64,000 nucleotides of DNA. Origin: Phocaeicola_A sp036804505 (GTDB taxonomy: Bacteria; Bacteroidota; Bacteroidia; Bacteroidales; Bacteroidaceae). Of this stretch, positions 53,208 to 60,097 are shown in pieces. The notes beneath the pieces are model-generated. The model did not search any database. It was not told the origin of the DNA and saw nothing but the letters and a program-made list of their open reading frames with translations. The translations under genes and the position numbers were made by a program. The number at the start of each line of letters is the position of its first letter. Within the stretch, counting starts at the first letter, position 1. The DNA lies in NCBI GenBank assembly GCA_036804505.1, contig DAIRSI010000002.1:1-64000 (forward strand). Reading direction: 5' to 3'.

Positions 53208-54029
53208 TCAATGCATGCTCGCATAATAATACTGCGAATAGGGTTCTTTCTCCAAATTATAAAACGATACATACTGCATAGGCGTACAGTTGGTGAAGAA
53301 TTTGAACTCACGATTCATGTGTGATTGGTCGGCATAACCACTTTCATAAGCTGTCTCAGCTAGAGTCAAATTTGAATTTCTTAACAAATACAAAGCCTTT
53401 TGCAAGCGTGCAATACGGGAAAGGTCCTTAGGCGACGTCCCGACAATATTCATAAAAACGCGATAAAACTGTTTGGAGCTATAACAGGCCATACCAGCAA
53501 GTCGGTTCAAGTCGTGCCACGGATTATTGGCTATATCACTAACAGTCAATATAATTCGTTTTATGTTGTAACAGTCGAAAGAAGCAAGTCTTTGAAGCAT
53601 GAACTCCTCAATGAGAGCAATGCTTCCAGTCACTGTCGGTGCATCTTTCACCCTCATGGCTAGTTCTATTAATTTTCTATCGCTGATATCATTAACATCT
53701 ACACGTTGTTCACGAAACTCACTTGCGGGCATATCGAAAAAGATTCTTGCTGCATAAGGCTGAAAAACAACCGTAAGTAGTTCGGTAAGGCCAGTAGGCC
53801 CCACATCCGAATAGGACAAGCTTTGTCCGCAGATGAACACATCCGGACGCAGCCCACCTTTGCGATAATCGTAAAGACGATTTCCTCCACGATGAAACAG
53901 CATATAGATGCAGCCCATCGGTATGATTTTGTCCACAGTCATCTGACTCTCGTCCACATTGGAATGCCAATAATGACGAATATAAGGAGACAAAGCAGAT
54001 TGCGGTTGGATGATATCAAAATATGTCAT
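53208..54029 (-). CDS. AraC-family transcriptional regulator
   Basis: 273 residues. The N-terminal half (about 1-150; ALSPYIRHYWHSNVDES, IIPMGCIYMLFHRGG, TELLTVVFQPYAARIFF) is the DUF6597-like sensor domain common in Bacteroidetes. The C-terminal half is a double helix-turn-helix (LNRLAGMACYSSKQFYRVFMNIVG, then TLAETAYESGYADQSHMNREFKFF). Its start lies 7 nt below a -7-like CAAAAATA, so the leader would be very short. It faces away from the accessory island, which has its own AraC regulator. Confidence 0.9.
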   Translation of the reverse strand: MTYFDIIQPQSALSPYIRHYWHSNVDESQMTVDKIIPMGCIYMLFHRGGNRLYDYRKGGLRPDVFICGQSLSYSDVGPTGLTELLTVVFQPYAARIFFDMPASEFREQRVDVNDISDRKLIELAMRVKDAPTVTGSIALIEEFMLQRLASFDCYNIKRIILTVSDIANNPWHDLNRLAGMACYSSKQFYRVFMNIVGTSPKDLSRIARLQKALYLLRNSNLTLAETAYESGYADQSHMNREFKFFTNCTPMQYVSFYNLEKEPYSQYYYASMH

Positions 54030-54140
54030 AACGATACAAAAATAATGAAAAAACTATTCAAAAGAGAATAATCCCATTTGTTTTTCCCATAGACTTCCGA
54101 AAATGTCCTTTTTTTACAATGTAATTCTTCACGAAACTGA

Positions 54141-54148
54141 TACTTTTG
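54141..54148 (+). promoter_or_regulatory. Promoter -7 box at the left edge of the accessory island
   Basis: TACTTTTG matches the -7 consensus. Transcription would start near 54153 and run through the micro-ORFs at 54175 and 54226 into the acyltransferase remnant. Confidence 0.55.
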
Positions 54149-54174
54149 CACCTGTTTTTATCCGAAGGAGGAAT

Positions 54175-54213
54175 ATGAAGCCGTTTTATCACTCAATATT
54201 CGTCCAACAATAA
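54175..54213 (+). CDS. Candidate 12-residue leader peptide
   Basis: The ORF MKPFYHSIFVQQ follows a strong Shine-Dalgarno (AAGGAGG ending 3 nt before the ATG), which is rare in this window. It lies about 22 nt after the predicted start of transcription. It is too short to judge by coding bias; the ribosome site is the only reason to list it. A regulatory leader peptide is possible. Confidence 0.3.
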   Translation: MKPFYHSIFVQQ

Positions 54214-54225
54214 TATAATAAAGAC

Positions 54226-54282
54226 ATGATTATATATATAATATTACTTATAATTGTGATTTTTGTCATGAATGAAGATTAA
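54226..54282 (+). CDS. Candidate 18-residue hydrophobic peptide
   Basis: The ORF MIIYIILLIIVIFVMNED is a membrane-helix-like run of Ile, Leu and Val with a charged end, 12 nt after the previous micro-ORF. Such peptides include type I toxins and small membrane regulators. No antitoxin RNA is evident, and AT-rich DNA produces Ile/Leu runs by chance, so this is speculative. Confidence 0.3.
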   Translation: MIIYIILLIIVIFVMNED

Positions 54283-54312
54283 AATCAAACGTATTACGAA
54301 AAAAAATCAGTT

Positions 54313-54667
54313 ATGAATTCTAAACAAATATATTCTCGTAAGGATAACAACAGTGCTGAAAGTGTTTATCTTCAGTCTGTTGTTAAAGATCTGAATATCA
54401 TTGTCGGTGATTTCACCATCTATAATGATTTCGTAAATAATCCACATGATTTTGAAAAGAACAATGTATTATAACCAACCGTATACAATTGTTGATGGAG
54501 TCCCAGCAAAAGAAATCCGCAAACGGTTTAATGATAAAACTATCAAAAGATTGCAGAATCTACAATGGTGGAACTTTCCTCCGGAAAAAGTGAAAGAAAA
54601 CATTGAAAATATCATGAACGGAGACATCGATCTTTTGGAAGAAAAAAACAATATGAAGGAATTATGA
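54313..54667 (+). pseudogene. Broken copy of the Vat-like acyltransferase
   Basis: The first 53 codons (MNSKQIYSRKDNNSAESVY, NIIVGDFTIYNDF) closely match the intact gene at 55757. At NNVL the reading hits TAA (54472-54474), and after a jump the matching C-terminus (YTIVDGVPAKEIRKRF, IENIMNGDIDLLEE) continues in the +1 frame. About 110 residues, including the whole active site, are missing. The gene is therefore an internal-deletion pseudogene of a duplicated acyltransferase. Confidence 0.92.
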
Positions 54668-54885
54668 AACATCAGATTTTAATATTTACAACATCAGTTT
54701 CACGTAAAAAGGAAATAAGACAAATAAGAAACATATTGGAAAAAAATTTCAATATATCTGGATTCAGTCTGGATTTTGATGACTGGGAAAAGATTCTTAG
54801 AATAGAGTGCACCGATGTGTCGGAATCGGAAATAATAGCAAAACTCAGCGAAATAAATATTAATGCAGCAGTTCTTGACCATTAA
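54664..54885 (+). CDS. Small protein, ferredoxin-like fold, possible HMA relative
   Basis: 73 residues, start overlapping the previous reading frame by 4 nt (ATGA). The alternation of strands and helices (ILIFTTSVSRKKEIRQIRNILE, SGFSLDFDDWEKILRIECTD, ESEIIAKLSEININAAVLD) fits a beta-alpha-beta-beta-alpha-beta heavy-metal-associated fold. The CxxC metal site is absent, as in similar small proteins of Bacteroidetes. Intact, but sandwiched between two pseudogenes, so it may be the sole survivor of the left copy of the cassette. Confidence 0.6.
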   Translation: MKHQILIFTTSVSRKKEIRQIRNILEKNFNISGFSLDFDDWEKILRIECTDVSESEIIAKLSEININAAVLDH

Positions 54886-54891
54886 TACAAA

Positions 54892-54938
54892 GTTAGCAAG
54901 ATTGGAAAAGCGAAATTAAGAGCATACTATTACCTTTG
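54892..54938 (+). promoter_or_regulatory. Upstream element of the broken AraC copy
   Basis: GTTAGCAAGATTGGAAAAG (54892-54910) followed, 20 nt later, by TACCTTTG (54931-54938). The same 19-mer with the same spacing to TACTTTTG precedes the intact AraC-GyrI gene at 59062-59108. It is a promoter plus probable operator duplicated with the gene. Confidence 0.65.
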
Positions 54939-54959
54939 AAATCGTGATAAAAAAATAGA

Positions 54960-55100
54960 ATGAAGCAACAGAAGCCATCAACAAGAGAAGAATATTCGAG
55001 AAGGATCAACATTATCGTCAAATACATCAACAATCATTTGTCAAACTTCTCTCCATATCATTTTTCACCGCATTACGAAAGCGTCTTAGGAGGTTCTGAC
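54960..55100 (+). pseudogene. Broken copy of the AraC-GyrI regulator
   Basis: It opens MKQQKPSTREEYSRRINIIV, matching the intact regulator at 59130 (MQQRLSTREDYSRRINIIV). Then 36 bases (12 codons of the first helix-turn-helix) are missing in frame. After NFSPYHF an extra T shifts the frame, and recognisable similarity stops by about 55100. Everything beyond, including the second helix-turn-helix and the GyrI-like domain, is absent. Confidence 0.9.
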
Positions 55101-55143
55101 AAATGTACATTTAGGATATTGTTGAATAATAAATCAAATAAAT

Positions 55144-55746
55144 ATGATAGAAAAGAAAAACTTTAAATTTTGTTTTGAAATTGGTGCTGGAGTAATTATC
55201 CTTATTTCAGTGTTGTGGGGGTATTTACCAGAACCGGAGAAAATTAACGAGTTCACTTGCATTTCAAACTCTGCTGCATCTATATCTTTATTTGTATCAG
55301 GAGTTCTCACAGCATTCTTCGATAAAAAGCTCAATCACATGATATATGGTACGATACTTGTGGCATTGATGTTCGTTTTTCTGGTTTGTTTGATAAGTCT
55401 TTTTGGACAGTATAATATGAATTTCAGAGGGGCTTATTTCTTTCTTCATGTCCTCAACCCTTTCCTGCTGCTATTATATTATCTGATGTTTGTTAAAGAA
55501 AACAAATCTGCAAATAGATATGATGTGTTCGTCATGCCAGCTTTTGCTATGTTATATCTTGTCTATGACTATGTACAAGGGATAATTGACGGCAGTTTCG
55601 TCTATGGATTTTTAGAGCCCTCTGAGATGACTTTCATGTATACGCTACTGGCTTTTATAATATCTTACACTGCACTGTTGTTCCTCTCTATTTTAATAAA
55701 ACTAATCAACAGAACAATACATTTCAAATTTAATAGTAAACAATAA
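55144..55746 (+). CDS. Integral membrane protein, unknown function
   Basis: 200 residues, family not recognised. About six membrane helices: FEIGAGVIILISVLWGYL, SAASISLFVSGVLTAFF, MIYGTILVALMFVFLVCLISLF, AYFFLHVLNPFLLLLYYLMF, VFVMPAFAMLYLVYDYV and MYTLLAFIISYTALLFLSIL. AT-rich, like the rest of the island. It precedes the intact acyltransferase by 10 nt and is probably cotranscribed with it. Confidence 0.7.
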   Translation: MIEKKNFKFCFEIGAGVIILISVLWGYLPEPEKINEFTCISNSAASISLFVSGVLTAFFDKKLNHMIYGTILVALMFVFLVCLISLFGQYNMNFRGAYFFLHVLNPFLLLLYYLMFVKENKSANRYDVFVMPAFAMLYLVYDYVQGIIDGSFVYGFLEPSEMTFMYTLLAFIISYTALLFLSILIKLINRTIHFKFNSKQ

Positions 55747-55756
55747 TTTTTTTCAA

Positions 55757-56392
55757 ATGAATTCGAAACAAATCTATCCCCGTAAGGGAAACAATGCGAC
55801 AGAGAGTGTTTATCTCCAGTCTGTAGTGAAAGACCCGAATATCATTGTCGGTGATTTTACTATTTATAATGATTTCGAGAAAGATCCTCGTGATTTTGAA
55901 TGTAACAATGTGCTATATCATTATCCGCTTTGCAACCAGGAGAGACTTGTCATTGGCAAATACTGTTCCATTGCATGTGGGGCGAAGTTTATGTTTACGG
56001 GCGGCAATCATTCATTGAAGTCGCTTTCAACCTATCCTTTCCCCGTTTTCCCCGATGAATGGGAGCTGAACGAGTGGAATGTGGCAAGTGCATGGGATAA
56101 CCATGGTGATATTATTATTGGCAATGATGTGTGGATTGGATATCAGGCAATAATCATGCAGGGAGTAACTATCGGCGATGGTGCTATTATCGGTACACGT
56201 GCTGTTGTGACAAAGGATGTGGCTCCTTATTCCATTGTTGGCGGTATTCCTGCAAAGGAAATTCGTAAGCGGTTTGATGATTTGACAATCAAAAAACTGC
56301 AAGATAGACGCTGGTGGGACTGGCCCGCAGAGAAAGTGAAAAAGAATATAGAAAAAATAATGAACGGTGACATCGACAATCTCGCAGAATAA
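55757..56392 (+). CDS. Vat-like xenobiotic acyltransferase (hexapeptide repeat)
   Basis: 211-residue left-handed beta-helix acyltransferase of the XAT group, which includes streptogramin (Vat) and some chloramphenicol acetyltransferases. The order is LVIGKYCSIACGAKFMFTGGNH, with the catalytic His of GGNHS (about residue 82), STYPF, then hexapeptides GDIIIGNDVWIGYQAIIMQG and DGAIIGTRAVVTKDVAPYSIVGGIPAKEI. The C-terminal IKKLQDRRWWDWP is also typical. Full length for the family. Whether it confers resistance is unknown; many chromosomal XAT proteins have other substrates. A deleted duplicate lies at 54313. Confidence 0.88.
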   Translation: MNSKQIYPRKGNNATESVYLQSVVKDPNIIVGDFTIYNDFEKDPRDFECNNVLYHYPLCNQERLVIGKYCSIACGAKFMFTGGNHSLKSLSTYPFPVFPDEWELNEWNVASAWDNHGDIIIGNDVWIGYQAIIMQGVTIGDGAIIGTRAVVTKDVAPYSIVGGIPAKEIRKRFDDLTIKKLQDRRWWDWPAEKVKKNIEKIMNGDIDNLAE

Positions 56393-56424
56393 ATCATTAT
56401 GAAGGTATTTGATCCACATACAAC

Positions 56425-56874
56425 ATGAAACGAAAAAAGCGAAAAAAGAAGAATCGATAAAAAAGGTCTTGATGAAGTCCCAATTCTGTCATGGCAGGTG
56501 TTTCTAGAATATGAAGCACCCGAATATCCAAAAGAAGGAATAGACGAGTTTAATCGAAGCATCCATGACGAGCGATATCTTTCTAGTCTTACAATGTTTG
56601 GCGCTTATTATGAAGGAAAGCTAGTTGGTGTTATTGCCATACGAACGAGAAAAGGACATATTACTCTATTCTTTGTTGACGAAAAACCAGCATAGAGGCT
56701 TAGGTAAGCAACTTTTTAGCAACGCCATACAAGGTATGAGCTCCAATCGTATAAACGGTTAACTCCTCGCCTTTTTCTGTGCCATTATATCATAAACTTG
56801 GATATGTTGACACAGATAAAGAAAAAATATTTAATGGAATTCCGTTTACTCCGATGGAATTTCGAATAAATTAG
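56425..56874 (+). pseudogene. Frameshifted GNAT acetyltransferase
   Basis: Three frames hold consecutive parts of one GNAT protein. The first gives LDEVPILSWQVFLEYEAPEY to FFVDEKP and stops at 56695. The next gives HRGLGKQLFSNAIQGMSSNRI, the acetyl-CoA loop. The last gives ITVNSSPFSVPLYHKLGY and IFNGIPFTPMEFRIN to a TAG at 56872-56874. A third break near the N-terminus is likely. At least two single-base frameshifts inactivate it. Confidence 0.88.
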
Positions 56875-56954
56875 AAGTTTTTGCTTCTCGGGTAATATCA
56901 TTATCAGAAATTCATACGACCTTTGCCTGAAAGGAAAAAATAAAAGTATAAGAA

Positions 56955-57287
56955 ATGAAACAGTTAATAGCATTTTGTGGACTTGATTGCGAGAAGTGCG
57001 ATGCCCGCATAGCAACGATAAGTAATAATCTGGCCTTGCGTGAGAAAACCGCTAAAGCATGGAGTGAGATGAATAAGGTGGAAATACCAGCTGAAAGCAT
57101 AAATTGCATAGGATGTCGTACCGACGGTGTAAAATTCGCTTATTGTCAAAGTATGTGCCCCATTCGCAAGTGTGCATCTTCCAAAGGATATGAAACATGC
57201 GGCGATTGCCAAGAAATGGAAACATGTCCAAAAGTAGGAATGGTAATCGGCAATAACGAGGAAGCACGTAATAATCTGGAAAAATGA
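56955..57287 (+). CDS. DUF3795 Cys-rich protein
   Basis: 110 residues beginning MKQLIAFCGLDCEKCDARIAT, the DUF3795 opening (FCGLxCxxC). Further Cys follow: INCIGCRTDG, YCQSMCPIRKC, CGDCQEMETCP, about a dozen in all, suggesting a zinc or iron-sulfur site. Function unknown. The first complete gene of a coupled run: its TGA overlaps the start of the FMN reductase gene by 4 nt. Confidence 0.85.
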   Translation: MKQLIAFCGLDCEKCDARIATISNNLALREKTAKAWSEMNKVEIPAESINCIGCRTDGVKFAYCQSMCPIRKCASSKGYETCGDCQEMETCPKVGMVIGNNEEARNNLEK

Positions 57288-57823
57288 ACAAGATCGTAAT
57301 ATTAGTAGGAAGTGTGCGTAAGGGAGGAAATACATCTCTCTTGGCACAGGCTTTTGCCGAAGGGGCGAAGGCGAATAATGAAGTAGAGATTATTTCTGTG
57401 GCAGATTACAAAGTGAATCCGTGCATAGGATGTGAATCATGCATGAAGAGTGAGGGAAACCGGTGTTTTCAGAAGGACGATATGCAAAAGATTTATCCGA
57501 AGCTTGCCGAGGCTGATCTGATAGTTATTGCATCACCGGTTTATTTCTATGGCGTGAGCGCTCAGCTTAAAGCCGTCATCGACCGTCTCCATACGCCTCT
57601 CAGAAATACTTTCAAAGTTAAACGCCTGGCTTTGTTGCTCGTCGCCGGTGCAGAACTCCCTACCGTCTTTGATTCCATCCTGCAAAGATATCAGCAGATA
57701 CTCAGTTTCTTCCATCTCGAAGATGCCGGCATGATATTGGTAAGAGGTGTAAAAGCTAAAGGCGCTATTGCTGGAAATAAAGCACTAAATAATGCACGAA
57801 ATTTAGGAGCAAGCATAAAATGA
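57284..57823 (+). CDS. NADPH-dependent FMN reductase-like flavoprotein
   Basis: 179-residue flavodoxin-fold protein (multimeric flavodoxin WrbA or iron-sulfur flavoprotein type). The FMN phosphate loop is GSVRKGGNTSLLAQAF (about residues 8-23). The PCIGCESCMKSEGNRC stretch (about 48-62) carries Cys typical of the iron-sulfur flavoprotein branch, and IASPVYFYGVSAQLKAVIDRL is the conserved middle motif. Cytoplasmic. Coupled by ATGA overlaps to the DUF3795 gene before it and the CatA-like gene after it. Confidence 0.88.
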   Translation: MNKIVILVGSVRKGGNTSLLAQAFAEGAKANNEVEIISVADYKVNPCIGCESCMKSEGNRCFQKDDMQKIYPKLAEADLIVIASPVYFYGVSAQLKAVIDRLHTPLRNTFKVKRLALLLVAGAELPTVFDSILQRYQQILSFFHLEDAGMILVRGVKAKGAIAGNKALNNARNLGASIK

Positions 57824-58449
57824 AAAAAGAAATAAATCCTGAGGATACTTCGAGAGCATCTGCATTTAAAATGTGGATGTCTTCACCCATGCCAATGGTG
57901 ACAATCTTTAAGACTATAGACATCACAAAGGTTGTTAAGGTAAGTATGAAGAGGCATTTATCGCTTAATATGCTTCTTTGTCATTGCATTGGTAAAGCAG
58001 CAACAAGAGTATCGGAGTTCATGATCCTACCTGTAAACGGAAAGATGATGCAGTTCGACAGTCTTGGCATTAATGTGATAGTAAAGAACCAAAATGGCGG
58101 TATCAATTCATGCGATATTCCGTTTGATGAAGATATTGAAAGATTTAATCATTGCTACCAAGAACTTACTAAGCAAGCGGCAAGTACTTGTGAAAGCATA
58201 TTTGATGAAAATCTGATGATTATTGGCACATCAGCACTCCCTGCGTTTGATTTTGATGGCGTTGTGAATCAGTACTGTAGTAGTTTCAACAACCCTATGC
58301 TATTCTGGGGAAAGTATAACACTCATTGGTTTAGAAAATATCTAAAGTTTTCTTTTCAGTTCCACCATGTTCAGATGGACGGCGAACAAGCATGCATTTT
58401 TCTTGACAAGCTACAGCAGACAATTAATGAATGTAACAGATCCGAATGA
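57820..58449 (+). CDS. CatA-like O-acetyltransferase
   Basis: 209 residues of the chloramphenicol acetyltransferase (CAT) fold. The catalytic His motif is FQFHHVQMDGEQ (HHxxxDG, about residue 185). PMLFWGKYN matches the conserved Phe-Trp-Gly strand, and MPMVTIFKTIDITKVVKVSMKRHLSLNMLLCHCIGKA the N-terminal half. Full length. CAT-fold enzymes from gut Bacteroidetes often lack activity on chloramphenicol, so resistance is not implied. Coupled to the FMN reductase by ATGA and overlapping the next remnant in the same way. Confidence 0.88.
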   Translation: MKKEINPEDTSRASAFKMWMSSPMPMVTIFKTIDITKVVKVSMKRHLSLNMLLCHCIGKAATRVSEFMILPVNGKMMQFDSLGINVIVKNQNGGINSCDIPFDEDIERFNHCYQELTKQAASTCESIFDENLMIIGTSALPAFDFDGVVNQYCSSFNNPMLFWGKYNTHWFRKYLKFSFQFHHVQMDGEQACIFLDKLQQTINECNRSE

Positions 58450-58580
58450 ATAATATGGAAATAATAACAATTACAAAAAAGAATTTGAAGAATGAGCACA
58501 TCTGCTGTGCTATCTCAAATAAGGAAGACATTCAAGTGACATCAAAGAAATCAAGGATTGCAGAAAGGCTTGATAAATGA
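58446..58580 (+). pseudogene. Remnant of a YoaP-like acetyltransferase
   Basis: 44-codon frame opening MNNMEIITITKKNLKNEHIC, then CAISNKEDIQVTSKKSRIAERL, and stopping at TGA 58578-58580. This matches the start of YoaP-type GNAT acetyltransferases, which read ITITKENL...HICCAIS, but the remaining 150-200 residues are gone. The start overlaps the CatA-like stop, so it was once the last gene of that coupled operon. Confidence 0.7.
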
Positions 58581-58599
58581 TAACCCCAAAAAGGTCAAT

Positions 58600-59031
58600 A
58601 TGATTAAAAATAAAATGTTACTGATAGGAGCAACTATCAATTTATTGTTGTTTATAGGGCACTTGCTTTGTCTTGCATGCTTAAACACAATGTTTGAAAT
58701 TTATGGCATCGCTGATTTGATGAATCAATATGCGGACACTTATGGCAAGAGTTTTCCATATATTCTCACCGTGATAATTGCATTCTGCTTCTTGGCATGT
58801 ACCACCTATGCGTTGTCTGCCTGTAAAATTATTCGCCGACTACCATTGATTAGGTTAGGTATATTCCTGATTGCGGGCGTGTTCATTCTACGTGCTTTCT
58901 GGGGTATATCAATGATGATGAATAAGTTTACATATCTTGAATTATCATCTACGTCAACGTCTATGATTATAGGACTTTTATATCTGGTTGGAGGGATAAA
59001 GGTTTTTAGAGAATATAAAAACAAGAAATGA
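58600..59031 (+). CDS. Four-helix membrane protein, unknown function
   Basis: 143 residues from MIKNKMLLIGATINLL; the longer frame would need a TTG start and is rejected. Four helices are visible: LIGATINLLLFIGHLLCLACL, FPYILTVIIAFCFLACTTYALS, LIRLGIFLIAGVFILRAFWG and TSTSMIIGLLYLVGGI. The family is not recognised. It probably belongs to the transcript that contains the acetyltransferase and flavoprotein genes, about 150 nt after the CatA-like stop. Confidence 0.7.
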   Translation: MIKNKMLLIGATINLLLFIGHLLCLACLNTMFEIYGIADLMNQYADTYGKSFPYILTVIIAFCFLACTTYALSACKIIRRLPLIRLGIFLIAGVFILRAFWGISMMMNKFTYLELSSTSTSMIIGLLYLVGGIKVFREYKNKK

Positions 59032-59061
59032 GGCTAAAACAAATTTAGCCACGTAAGAAAA

Positions 59062-59108
59062 GTTAGCAAGATTGGAAAAGAAAGATAGAGACAATACCGT
59101 TACTTTTG
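59062..59108 (+). promoter_or_regulatory. Promoter and candidate operator of the AraC-GyrI gene
   Basis: GTTAGCAAGATTGGAAAAG (59062-59080) is followed 20 nt later by TACTTTTG (59101-59108), 21 nt before the ATG. The identical 19-mer sits at 54892 in the duplicated copy, so it is conserved beyond chance and probably binds the regulator itself. Confidence 0.7.
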
Positions 59109-59129
59109 CACTTGTGAAAAAATAGAATC

Positions 59130-60053
59130 ATGCAACAAAGACTATCAACAAGGGAAGACTATTCGAGAAGGATCAACATCATCGTCGAATACATCAACAA
59201 TCATTTGGCAGACGATATCGACTTGGAGATGCTTGCCAGCATCTCCAACTTCTCGCCTTATCATTTCCACCGCATCACGAAAGCGTTTCTCGGTGAACCA
59301 ATCGGGGCTTTTGTCACACGTTTGCGAGTCGAGACTGCAGCCCGACTATTGCGTTACGGTGACATGCCAATACAAGATGTCGCTTATCGAGTGGGGTACG
59401 ATGTGCCGTCTTCACTGTCGAAAGCCTTCAAGCAGTTCTATGGCATCACACCTACAGAATATAAAAATAATAAAAAGTACACGATTATGAAACCAATGAA
59501 AATCAATTCCAATCTGGAATTAAGTGAAAGTGTGGTTAATCTGGAGCCGAGACATGCTATTTATATCTGTCTTATCGGTGACTATAAAGCGAATGATTAC
59601 TGTAAGGCTTGGCAGAAGTTATGGCAGTATATCCAGAATTCGGGTAAGTTCTCCAAAGAAATGCAGAAGATTTGCAAGGACACTCCGAAGTCGGATGTTA
59701 TCAAGACTATGTTGTGTAAAGGTAAAATCGCGCACATCGGAATATACCATGATGACCCCAAGGTAACGGAGAACGACAAGCAACGGGCGGATGTATGCCT
59801 TGCACTGCCTTTCGAAATGGAGCCAAAGGGAGAAATCGGTTCAAAAGAGATAGCCGGTGGAAAATACGTGGCATTCCTGTACAAGGGAACATATGAAAAG
59901 CTTGGTGAGGTATATGATACCATTTTTGGGAAATGCATTCCGGATGGGGGGTATCAACTGGATGAAAGACCCGCCTTCGAAGTGTATCTCAATGACCCCG
60001 AATGCACACCAGTAGACCAATTACAGACAGAAATATATGTACCTATCATTTAA
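59130..60053 (+). CDS. AraC-family regulator with GyrI-like ligand domain
   Basis: 307 residues. The N-terminal half carries the two helix-turn-helix motifs (LEMLASISNFSPYHFHRITKAFLG, then MPIQDVAYRVGYDVPSSLSKAFKQF, typical AraC spacing). After a linker (NNKKYTIMKPMKI), a GyrI-like ligand-binding domain occupies about residues 150-307 (VVNLEPRHAIYICLIGDY, GGKYVAFLYKGTYEKLGEVYDTIF). This Rob/SoxS-type layout senses small hydrophobic or cationic compounds, fitting a controller of the acetyltransferase and redox genes upstream. A truncated duplicate lies at 54960. Confidence 0.92.
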   Translation: MQQRLSTREDYSRRINIIVEYINNHLADDIDLEMLASISNFSPYHFHRITKAFLGEPIGAFVTRLRVETAARLLRYGDMPIQDVAYRVGYDVPSSLSKAFKQFYGITPTEYKNNKKYTIMKPMKINSNLELSESVVNLEPRHAIYICLIGDYKANDYCKAWQKLWQYIQNSGKFSKEMQKICKDTPKSDVIKTMLCKGKIAHIGIYHDDPKVTENDKQRADVCLALPFEMEPKGEIGSKEIAGGKYVAFLYKGTYEKLGEVYDTIFGKCIPDGGYQLDERPAFEVYLNDPECTPVDQLQTEIYVPII

Positions 60054-60055
60054 AC

Positions 60056-60088
60056 AAAAAGCCTGCTTGACAATCAAGCAGGCTTTTT
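60056..60088. terminator. Bidirectional intrinsic terminator
   Basis: AAAAAGCCTGCTTGA (60056-60070) and TCAAGCAGGCTTTTT (60074-60088) form a perfect 15-bp stem with a 3-nt loop. It ends both the AraC-GyrI gene and the converging DUF3127 gene, and marks the right border of the island. Confidence 0.95.
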
Positions 60089-60097
60089 GTTTTCTTT

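Noticed and set aside
55757..58449. Calling the Vat- and CatA-like genes antibiotic-resistance genes
   Set aside because: Both folds are common in chromosomal enzymes with other substrates; motifs show the fold, not the drug.
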